64,000 bases of DNA from Shinisaurus crocodilurus (taxonomy: Eukaryota > Chordata > Lepidosauria > Squamata > Shinisauridae): positions 7,742,857 through 7,806,856 of the forward strand of contig CM037878.1 in assembly GCA_021292165.1 (NCBI GenBank). Reading direction: 5' to 3'. The notes under the pieces were generated by a model. That model did not search any database and was not told the DNA's origin. It saw only the letters and a list, made by a program, of their open reading frames with translations. Numbering within the stretch: position 1 is the first letter of the stretch; the number at the start of each line of letters is the position of its first letter. A program made the translations under genes and the position numbers. Of the stretch, positions 36,601 through 48,600 are shown piece by piece.

Positions 36601-39600
36601 TTGCAGGAATGTTAAGAGAGGAGAGAGAGACACGTAAGCTTTCTGAAAGTCGGAGGTGAATTGAAGGAAATAAAGACAGAGTAAGCAATCGACAAGGAAT
36701 GATAGAGGGGTGGAGATGGGGGGGAAAAACAACCAGGGGCCATTAAGGAAGCAAGGCTAAAAAAGACCCTCTCACACAGCCTAGGGCAGTTTCCCCCCAA
36801 CCTGGTGCCCTCCAGATGTTCCGGACCACAACCCCCCATCATCCCTGACAACTGGCCATGCTGACTGGGGCAAATGGGAGTTGTAGTCAAAACATCTGGA
36901 GGGCACCCAGCCCGGGAAGGCTGGCCTGGAGAGACGGGGAGGGCTGCATGCTTCTGGCAGGCAGGCCGTGTTGGGAATTCCTGCAGGCGGGGAGGCGGCT
37001 GGAGGTGGAGAAAGGAAGGTGCTTGCCTAAGGCCAGTGTGGCGTAGTGGTTAAGAGTGTTGGACTGGGACTCAGTAGATCCAGGTTCAAGTCCCCACTCG
37101 GCCATGAAACTCACTGGGTGACTTTGGGCCAGTCACAGTCTCTCAGCCTAACCTACCTCACAGGGTTGTTGTGAGGATAAAATGGAGAGGAAGAGGAGGA
37201 TTATGTATGCCGCCTTGGGTTCCTTTCAGGAAAAAAGGCAGGGTATAAATATAATAAATAAATAAGGCCACCTAGTGGCTGAGATTTGAACCAACAGCCT
37301 CCTGGATCATAGCTCACTCTGAGCAGGTACACTATACCTGCTTTTTTTGAAAGCAACAACAATCCACTAGCTGGCCCAAGCCTCCGTCCTGTCTCATTTC
37401 TTCCGTGTGCCTCGTTCTGTGGTCGCAACCTGGCTACTAACATTTTCTATTCACTCTCTTTCAAGACTTGCTACCTAGGACGGGTGTGGTGCTGGGACTG
37501 GATCAGGCCCTCCGGACGTTGTTGGACTGCAACTCCCATGATCCCTCACCCCTGGCACTGCTGGCTGGGGCAGGAGTTGCAGTCCAACAACATCTGGAGG
37601 GCCACGCGTCGCCCATCCCTGGATCACACGAACCACATGCCTCTTTCTGCCATGCAAGGTCAAGGCAGTCTCAGATGAAAAGTGATCAGGACACGACCTG
37701 CTGGACCAACACCATGCACACACATTCCGGAGGGCACCACCAAAGGAAGCCTACCTTGTCCGGGATGAGCCCGTGATGCAGGATGCCGTGCATGTCCCTG
37801 CAGAGCCGCTCCAAGCCACCATACTTAGACCAAACGTTGGGATTATTGATCGACACCAAGCCCTCCACAGTAGTCTTCAGGTTGCCCAGCAGCTTCCAAT
37901 GCTCCTTCCTGAAAAGGGCAAACAAGCACTCAGCAAACCACCAGTTTCATAGTGCGGACAAAGCTTTCTCATTACTGCTAGGGCCCAAGAACACTGGAAC
38001 CTTTTGCAGTTTCATCCTTGTGGAAAAACAGCACCATGAGCAGAGTACGGCCTCATTCACTCACTTTCAGCAGAAACCCCACCGAAGCTGTGCAACACAA
38101 CTGCCTATCTCGCTATAGGCTATGTTACAGCTACCCTGGAAAAAAAGACAGCCCCTGTATCATCAATGTACATTGGTGCTTTATAAAGTAAGAGAAGCAA
38201 AAGGAACGGGTCTCTGCCCCAAGGAACTTATAATCTACATTTTGATAGCAGAGGAAGGGAAGGGGAGTGGTAAAGGCTATCAGGCAGCCTTTTCCCAACC
38301 TGGGCCAGCACTGCTGGCTGGGGCATGCTGGGAGTTATAGTCCAACCCATCTGGAGGGCACCAGGTTGGGGAAAGACTACTGTGAGAAATGAATGTGTGC
38401 TGCTCTTGAGTTCAGGGTTTTTATCTACTGCTGTTTGGTTTGTACCACTCGGTTTTTGTTTTACTGATTTGTTTTACTCTTTTGTGAACTGCCTTAAATA
38501 CCAGAGGCTGGTAGAAGGGCAGCATAAAAATACTTTTAAGTAAAATAAATACCATCATTACAGGTATTGAGGTTTCATTTAAATTGAGATGAGGAGTTAA
38601 GCCAAGGTATTCATGGCATATAAAGGGAGGAAGAGGGAGTGGTGGTGCCATGGATGGATGGTATTCTGGGAGGGAGTCCCAGACACAGAGGGCAGTAAAG
38701 GAGAGCCAGTGTGGCGTAGTGGTGAGAGCGTCGGACTGGGACTCGGGGAGATCTGGGTTCTAGTCCCTGCTCGGCCATGAAACTCACTGGGTGACTTTGG
38801 GCCAGTCACTGGACTCTCAGCCTCACCTACCTCACAGGATTGTTGTGAGGATAAAATGGAGAGGAGGAGGAGGAGGACTGTGTGGGCCGCCTTGGGTTCC
38901 TTGCAGGAAAAAAGGCGGGGTATAAATATAATAAATAAAATGAATGAATTTAAGGGAGCACAAGACTCTGGGCAATTCAGGATGCTAGAGTTCAAGATTA
39001 AGGGCACTGTAAGCTAGAGAGAACAGAAACAAGGGCTGGCAAGCTCTGAACTATGCCTATATTTAGAAGCCTCCTCCTGTTTCCTTGTGCACTGGGAGAA
39101 CCTGCTTTGCATATTAAGAATAGACCTGGTCCTGGACACCCACGGACAACAAAAACCAGAGGGCTGCCCTAAAACAGCAGCTGCCTTTGTCCTCAGCTTT
39201 TATGAGTGCTCAGAATGGTGAAAGTCTGAGGGAATGCCCAGCCACTGAGGAAATAACTCTCTCTGTCGAGCTATATTTTAAAAAAGCATTTCACAAGCAC
39301 ATGTTGCAGGAAAAGCCTCTGTGCGTGTGTGTGTCCCCTGAATAACCTAGATAAAGCATTTTTGCCATTTGCCACTTTCTTAGTGTGGGTAGCCACTGCT
39401 TTTGAGCATGCATCTTAGCTACAAATACAGAATTCTTATGGCTTCCTGAGCAGCGTTCTTCTGTTCCTTGACACACACACACACACACACACACACAGAG
39501 AGAGAGAGAACACTGCCACAACAGGGAAAAGCAGAGCAGTATGTGAATGTGACAACACTACATAGTTTGGTTATCAACTGCTCATGGGGGCAGCACTGAG

Positions 39601-42600
39601 CTGGCTGTGCCCAGGTCCACACCCCTTGTGCCTTACATAGCCTATAATCCGTAAGGCAGAAAGAACTCAACCCAGAACAGTGTCCTAATGGTGTTACTGT
39701 TATCTATTCTTTCAAATTCCTCCTCAAAATCCATGCCTCCTATGCAGTCTTTGCCCCAACACTTTCATCTTCATACTTAACTGAAATGGGGACTAAGTAC
39801 AGGCAAATGCAATCTATTTATTGCCCTTGTCTCTCCCAATCATCCCACCCTTCCCCTTGATTTCCAAATATTGTATTTGCAATTTGCCTGAATCCCCCAC
39901 CATGGTGGCTTCAAGGATGCCAAAAAAAATAATAATAATAATTCTCAGTAGCCGCCATACAAAATTTCAGTCCCTTGAAGAACCAGCTTAACTTAGTAAT
40001 ATGAAACCACAACCAGCTATATGAAGCGGCCCAACATGGAGTTGGACTATTTAGTGGTCCACCTAGCCCAGCTGTGGTCCACCTGGCTGGCAGTGACTCC
40101 CCAGGGTCAGGCGGAGGTCTTTCCAAACTCTGCTACCCAGTATCCTTTCAACAAGAGGTGCGGGGGGCTGAACCCAGGTCCTTCTGCGTGCAAAGCATGT
40201 GCCACCACTGAGATACAGCCTCTTTCCCAAATGGAGATGGCTCATGGCAGCACTGCTGAATGCACCTGGGTGATCCCACCCACTGGCTGCTCCAATTGGC
40301 TGTGGCTATCACTCCCAGAGGCAACGGGAATCAAGCCCATGACCATGGGCTCATGAATCCTGTTCCATAGCCCCTTCTATTTATGTACGAATTGCAAATG
40401 CCATGATGAACCCTTTGGATAGTATATTACAAATCTAAAGGTTTGAAATTTACATTATGTTCTAGCCTCAAAGAATTTTTTTAATAAGATGATGTATCGC
40501 TGGTATATGTCTCCGGAGAAATTGCCCAAAATGTATAGGGCTACTTTGAGCACCTGTTGGAAATGTCAACAACAAGAAGGAACTTTTTACCATATGTGGT
40601 GGACCTGTAAGAAAGCCAAAAAATTCTGGATACAAATCCACTTATTAATTCAAAAAAACCCCTAAAGACTAATTTACAACTGAAACCAGAATTGTTCCTT
40701 CTGGGAATAATGGACAATCAGATGGAAAGAAGCCATGGAACTTTACTTTTATATATGATAACGGCAGCGAGATTACTGTATGCACAGAAATGGAAATTTA
40801 CCTTCAGTAGAAGAATGGATGGTGAAGATGTTGGAGTTAGCGGAGATGGCTAAACTTATGGCATTAATTAGAGAAAAGTCAACATTTAGGTTTACGGTTG
40901 AGTGGAAACCTCGAATAGACCTTTCGCAGGGATTAGAAAATACTGATCTGTTTATTTGTGGGTTTCATGAATAAGAACAAAAATTTGAATTAATGGAAAA
41001 AGAGTGCTTTATTTGAAACTATAGAGTAGGAGAAGGTTTCTCTTTTTTTTTAACTTAAGCTTTGCTGTAGAGAAAATCGGAAGTCCACTTTATGTTTTGT
41101 TTGTTGTTACATATATTTGTAGTGTATTTTTTTCTTTTAACAATAAAAAGATAGACAAAAAAGATAGTACTGTATATTACAAATCTAAATAAACATGGGA
41201 CTCCATATGTAATCAACTAGGCCTGTGGCTCACGCTGGCTCAGCTTGTCTGAGTGTGGAAAGCTAAGCAGGGTCAGGCCTGGTTATGACTTGGATGGGAG
41301 ACCCCCTCCTCTAGTTTCCTGCATTAAGCAGGGGGTTGGACTCAGTGGCCTTGTAGGCCCCTTCCAACTCTATGATCTATGAAACCTATGAAACTTGACT
41401 GGCATTCTCATAGTCAAGTGCATGCCAGTTGTTTTGGAGAAACATGGTCAATGAAGTCAGCTGCAGTGACTCAGAACGTATCTAGGAACTGTTACTATCA
41501 AATAAAAAACTTTGTCGGGAAACCCAGTTCCTTTTATAAGAAAGCTAAACTAATTTTTCAGATCTCCTAAGCCTAAGACAGGGACGGCCAACTTTTCAAT
41601 GTTGATAATACGGACCCAGCTGCGCCGTCAAGGTTGCAGCCGGAGGTAGGGGAGGTAGAAGAAGAATCCCTGGGGAAAGAGCCCTCGATGGGAGGGGGGG
41701 AAGCCAACCTCCATGACAGATCCTCAGGAGGCAGGAACAACTGACCTCCCTTTGTCGCTCTGCTCGATTGGCTAACAAGACTTTTGACCCGCCCCGGGGC
41801 GGAGAAGGTTCTCTGGTTTGAGCTTGGGAATGCGCGAAACGCCTCAGTGCGGAATCAACTGTGGATCATTCCTGACCTCCCACTGACGGGATAAAGGGTC
41901 TTGAATTACTTTCTTTACTTTTGCGTGACACTTTTCTGCAACCACCTGAGTTGCCCTGCTTTTTACTCAATAAAGCTTTACAAAGAAACCCGTGACCTGT
42001 GCCTGATGTTCTGGCTGGCGGGAGGGGAGTAGGAGCGAGACAGAAACACGACAGGCGGACTATGACTGGGGAGACCTAGGATCAAATCTTCTCTCAGCCA
42101 TAAAGCTCACTGGGTGAACTTGGACCACTTACTAACTCTCAGCCTAATCCTGAGAGTTTGTTGAGAGGAGAAGGGGCAAGCAGGTACACCATGCCTTGAG
42201 TTCCTTGGAGCAGCAGCCCCCAACCTTTTTGGCACCACGGACCGGTTTCGTGGAAAACAAGTTTTCCATGGACCGGGGGGGGGGGGTTGTCCACCGCTCA
42301 CCTCCTGCTGTGCACCAGGGATTGATCCGAGAGTCTCGAGGGGGGCTGAAGCGAGTCGAACTCGCCCTGATTGGCCCTCCTGAGACTCTCGGCGACTTGC
42401 CTGCTGACGCTCGACCCAAACGCGCCGGGGAAAGGACCTACGAGGCCCCCGGCGCGTCACTTCCTGGTTCTCCAGCGCTGCTCTTTTTATGTAAATACCA
42501 TGGTAAAGTACCTTAAAACGGCCAGAAATAGCAAATTGCGGCCGTTTTAAGGTACTTTACCATGGTATTTACATAAAAAGAGCAGCGCCGGAGAACCAGG

Positions 42601-45600
42601 AAGTGATGCAACGGGTCTCTCGTCACGTCACTTCCGGTTTTCTGGAAATGCTAGCCGGGAAGCGAACAGAGGGACAAGCGGCGGGGGGGGGGTGCTCGCC
42701 GGAGCTTGCGAGCACCCCAAGAGCCAGGTGGGGTGCTCACGGCGCATCCCAGCCCAGTTCCTAACAGGCCACGGACCGGGACCGGTCCGCGGACCGGGGG
42801 TTGGGAACCCCTGCCTTGGAGGATAGGCAGGATATAGATGTAATAAAGAAATAAATAGGAAAGTAGGGTAGTAGTTGGTAGTACAGTGCACTGGTATCTA
42901 GGCCATAACGTGAAATGCCATTTCTGTTTCCATTCTGTTCATGCATAAAACTTTCTTCTGGCAGCAACCAAATTCCATTAGTTCTCAAGGTCTTAAAAAT
43001 AGCACAGCCAGCCAATTGTTAAAAAGAAAGAAAGAAGGCAAACAAGCAAGCAGAAAATTCATTACTTCACCCAGAATTGCACCACTTTTTTGTTGTTGTT
43101 GCAAATAAAAAGATTTTTTTAAAAAAAGAAATGCACCACATGGTACAGATCAGGTAGCTGGGTTGGCAGAAATGCTCTGCATGTATTTTAGAAGTATGGA
43201 TGTGTGAGCAACGCATTTGCCAATGAGGAGAACATTGCAATACTCGGCTTGTCCGTCTGTCTTTAGTGGGGCCTCCCTCCACTTACTGGTGAGTATAGAC
43301 GCCACATCCAACTCTCGGTCAAGCTAGAACAACTTCCTGCCTGCCGTTCTTGAGAGGTGCAACTCACCAGGATCAGAGCTGCGTACTGGAATCCTGGGGT
43401 TCCTCAGAAGCTTATCAGGGGCTCCTCAATGGAAATGTCGCTGACGACAGAGAAGGTACTCATTAATGGCACCACTGCCGATTCTCCTCGTAATACACAT
43501 TACAAAGGGGTTGGGATATGTTGTAGGGTACAACAGGACTAAGCGAAGCCAAATGGGACCTGGCCACCACCCAACATGAGCCAAGAGCATACTTCAGAAT
43601 GTGCCACGGAATCCACTCCACCAGTCAGATGCTGTTGGCAGACAAATGGATGCAAAAATGGTTCCCCAAGAGTAGAAAGTTTGATGACCAATGGGGCCAT
43701 GTGAACAAAGCCTGTTTTTCTGAAAGCTGAACCAGGTTCCAAGTGCTTGGAATACTTGACTGGCTCAGAGTCTACATCACCAACCGCAGGCTGTCAGAAA
43801 TAGAGGGCGACGACCCTTATCACATCCGGCAAGGCTCCCCCTCCTACCAAGAGAGCATTCCTCTGCTCCTCTCCTTTAATGTGAGCAGCACACAAATCTG
43901 GATATGCAGCCCGAATCCACATTCAAAACATCCCAGGGCCAATTTCTCCGGTGAAAAACGTGATCCATCTCAGTTCGGTGTGACAGAAAAGGGCTCTCAC
44001 CCACCAGTGGGCCTCTCAAAGGGCTATTCCCGTTCGCCTCACAACTTGAAAATGTGGCCTGAGAAGCTGCAACTTAAACATAGCCTGCTTTGAAGGCAAC
44101 GGGTTGGTTTCCGAGACAACCAGCAGCAAACTGGCTTATGTCATCAGGCTTGTTCCTCACATAAAGTTGGCTCCCCTGGGAAGACGGAAACTAAACTATC
44201 TCGGGGGAAAGATCTGTAGCAGCCTTCCACAACCAGATCTCCAGATGTTCTGAACTACAACTCCCATCACCCCAGCCAGCACAGACATTGGTCCTACTGG
44301 CTGGGGATGGTGGGGGCTGTAGTCCAACACAACTGGAGGGAAACAGGGCAGGGAAGGCTGTTTGAAAGTGCCAGTGAGTCAGCATCGACTCCTTTCCCTA
44401 CCAAGATGGACCAAGTTGGCAGAAGAAGTGCCAGGGAGCTGACGTGGCTGGCTGATTAGCTGGAAGAAAATAGACTCTAGGCCAGCTTGCACAATGCCTC
44501 TGGCCGTGGCCACGCAGATAGGGCTACTAAATAAATGAACGAACTTAATAAAGCTCATTAAGGGTGCAATTCTAAGCCTGTTCAGACGGAAAAAAGCCCT
44601 ACAACTCCCAGCATTCCCCAGCCAGCCATGCTGGGAGCTGAAGGCCTTTTTTCCGTCTAAACAGGCATACGATTGCACCCTTAAGTCACTGTTTTGCTCC
44701 CACTAGGACAGAAGCGGAAGTGAGGAAAGTGCAGGTGAACAGGGCTCCCTTATGTTGGAAAGGACATAAGAAAAGCCTGCCTGGGTCAGTCAAAAGGTCC
44801 ACTTAGTCCAGCATCCTGTTTCCTACAGTGGCCAGCAAGATGGCTATGGCAAGTCCATGAGCCGGACATGAGGGTAACAGCCCTCTCCTTCTCTTGCTCA
44901 CCAGCAGCTCATATTCAGAGGCCTACTGCCTCCAAACTTTTAAAAAAGATAAAAACACCGTATTAAAAGTTTTTTGGCTTTTTAAAAAAAAAACAGAATA
45001 TCAATAAAAACCAATCCACACTATGCTGTAGCACCACCCATGCTGCCCAGAGCTAGAACTGCAGTTCTTCAGTCCAGCCAGGACCATACGACTGAAGGAA
45101 CCAACAGGTATGTTCTTCAGCCTGAGTAACTTGTCAGACAGAGTAACAGCACAGGTGGCCTCATACCTGACCTCCACCCCACCCCTAATTAGTCTACATT
45201 CCTGTCTCTGGCCCTCTGGTTCTCATCTTCCCAAACTGGTATTCAACCACCGGCCTGTCTTTTGACTACATCTCCAGCCCAGCCATCCAAACCATGTGCC
45301 CCCAACATGTTGGGACGTCAACTCCTCCTACCCCCCCAACCATCATGACCAATGGTCAGGAATGAAGGGAGCTGCACTCCAACAACAGCTGAGGAGCCAC
45401 GGTCAGGAAAGGCTGCTCTAGCCTTCAGCTCTTGTTTGACTGATCTGGTGCTTGGCCTCCAGCCTGTCTGTGACCTTCTGCCTCTGACCCATATGACAAA
45501 CAAAGTTAGGCCCCCCAGGCCCAACATATGCCCATTTTAGGTAGCTGCACTGGCTATCAAAACATTTCCGGGCACAATTCAAGGTGCTGGTTATTTACCT

Positions 45601-48600
45601 ATAAAGTCCTAGATGGCTAGGGTTGAGAGTACCTAATGGACTGCCTCCTCCCATACCGCTCTACCTGCTAAGTTCTGATGGAGACCCTTCTTTGCAAACC
45701 AACACAAGCTGAGAGGGGGCCTTTTCTTGTGGCTGCATCCCAGTTGTGGAATTCTCTTCCACAAGAGGCTCCTTTGGTCCCTTCCCTTTGTACTTTCTGA
45801 TACCCGATTAAGACTGTTTTGTTTAGGCAAGCTTTCCATTAGCCTATATAGGTTTTTTATGCCAATTTTGGTTTTTAATCTCCATCTTTTATGCCTTTTT
45901 TTTCCATTTTATCTTGTTGTTTGTTGACTTGTTTCTACGAAAGTGTTGTTAGGCACCTTGAGCGCTACATTTTTTAATGCAGAAAAACAGGATTATCTTA
46001 AATAAATAAAATACAGTAATACCTTGGATTGCAAGCATAATTCGTTCCGGAACCGTGCGTGTAATCCAGAACACTCTTATATCAAAGTGAGTCTCTGGCG
46101 GGCATGAGCGGGGCCGATTTCGGCCTGCTACGCCCGCTCGAGGCGAGCGGTTACATCCCTACCTATTATTGCAAGACGTCGCTTGTTTATCAAATCAAAA
46201 TTTATTTTAAAAAATTTGCTTGTCTTGCAAAACGCTCTCAGACCAAGTCACTTGCAACACAAGGCATTACTGTACTTCAAACAGCTATTCAAAGTATACA
46301 TGAGGCATTAAGCCGGTCAACAAGTTGGCCAGGTTTTTAATTTACAGCACAGGTAGGCAAACTGGCACCTTCCAAATGTTTTGGACGACAGCTCCCATCA
46401 ACCCCAGCCAACATAACCAATGGTGAGAGATTATGGGAATTTTAGAGCAAAACATCCAGAGGGCACTGGGTTGCTAACCCCTTATTTAGAGACAGGCTGT
46501 AAGGGCAACCAGACTTGGCAGCCATTAAATTGCCTCCCAGCTAACAAAGATGCAAAACCTCACAACTCATGCATGGAGAGATGTTCGGTTCCGCCTGTGT
46601 GGATTGTGCCTGAGCACGACACTGCTATAGCACTGGGGCAGAGCAGCCAGAAAAGCTTTCAAGCTTAGCAATGCAAATCAGGCGGGTCTGTGATGAGGGG
46701 AAAGGCTACAAATAGCTACTTACAAAACAAGAAAAAATCAGCCCACTTTGCTTTCCCACCTTGTTTCCACCACACACTCTTACCACCCAAACTAGGTAAG
46801 GCGGAATAGCTGTGTGCACATGTGGGAGTTTCACAGGACTTAAACAACTGTCGAAAAGAACTAAAAACGTTTGCACTAGAAAATAGCATGGCCTATTTTG
46901 TTGCTGAGAATTAGGAGCATGTCACATTTGCCTGAGGATATTCAACAAACCCATATCCTGGGGAGAGGAACCATGGCCACCTGCAGCTGCCTTTCAGTTC
47001 TGCCTGACAGTTTTCTGTGTAACTCAAAACTGATATCCTATTGCCGTGCTTACTTCCTCATTTGCATGCTCTGGAAAGACAGTCTTTACCAAAAGCCATC
47101 TTCTTCACGCACAGCAACTTAACAGCCTGCCATCCCTCAGATGTCTTCCAAACATATATCACACTACCCTCAGGACATCTTCGTAGACTACTTAAAGGTT
47201 GCCTGTAAATATCATGTTTTAGCTAAATGCTGCCTTTCCAACAAGTTTTCCAAATCAGTGACCAACCTTTTGCACTAACAATACCAACAGCAACCCTATC
47301 TGGACAGAGATTGCCTTGCTACAGTTATCTCTATGCTCTTGTAACCTCTTGCTTGGATGACTGCAGTGCATTATACACAGAGCACTCTTTAAAAATGGAC
47401 TGGAAACTGCAGTTGGTACAAAAACCAGGCAACAAGGATGTTTACTGGGACTGGATGGCATGATCAAATTACACTAGTGCTTTGTCACCTGCACTGGCGT
47501 CCAGTTAATTTGTGAGCACAATTCAAAATCTATTTCTGGGCCCAATGCAAAATGCTGGTATTAACCTTGGTGTCAGGCTACTTGAAGTATCACATCTGCC
47601 CACATATATACTTATCCAGACCTTAAGATCATGTTTTGAGGCCCTTCTCTGGGTGCTCTCATCAAATGAGGCATGGTGGTGGTTACGTATCTTCTGAAGT
47701 GGTATCCATGTTATGATATGCCCTCCCTGGCACCTATACTGCGGTTCTTGTTGACACCAGATGATGACACCCTTTTTTATTTTCCTGGCTTTTCAACGTA
47801 AGGTCTTTTAGTGATTTAAGGTGCAATCCTATTAGACAGGGAGAAAAAGGCCTACAACTCCCAGCATGCCCCAGCTAGCTACGCCTTTTTAAAGTTCCTG
47901 TCTAAACTTGCATAGGATTGCACCCTCAGAGAGCCTTGGGAGTTCCGGGAAATCTTTGGTTCTGCTTGGGCATTGTTGTTTTGATTTTATCTTCTGCTGC
48001 TGGATTTATGCTTCATTAGTTTTTATGGTCTTAGTATTGTATCTAAACTGTTTTTTAGCTTTTGTTGCAAACTATTATCAGGTGTGAATAAATACATCTG
48101 TTCATAGTAACTTTTTGTTGCCACCCCAGTCGCTTCCCTACAGTCCTCACAAAAGTCAAGTCCACTGAAAACCCAGCTACCAGAAGCAAAATATTCAAAT
48201 TTGCATAACTGATTCTGATTTCATGTGATTTCTACAAATATACTACCTAGTTTCTATTATTCTGTGCTCTGCACAGCACCTAACACATCACTGGCACAAT
48301 ACAACATTTACATTATAGATTTTGAAATGCAGAACAGTAAACAAGCACAGTCACACCGGTACTTCAGACAAGAGATGTGGATAGGAAATGCATTGACAAA
48401 ATGAAAGTGAGAAGTACATTCCAAGAGAGCTAGCTGCCTTTCACTTCGCCTTGCAGTGGGGTCCGGTGGTTGGGCTGGTGCCTCCATCTCCCAAGGAGGA
48501 GATCCGCGATCCTCAAGAGTCCACACCATGTGGAAGAAGCATGTGCGCTACAGAACACTCCCTCAAGCTGGATGCTACCAATTAGATATTTATTTTTTAA

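Noticed and set aside
41221..41303. Functional 5S rRNA gene
   Set aside because: The 5' third is shortened and diverged, there is no T-run terminator, and it continues directly into a CR1 tail.
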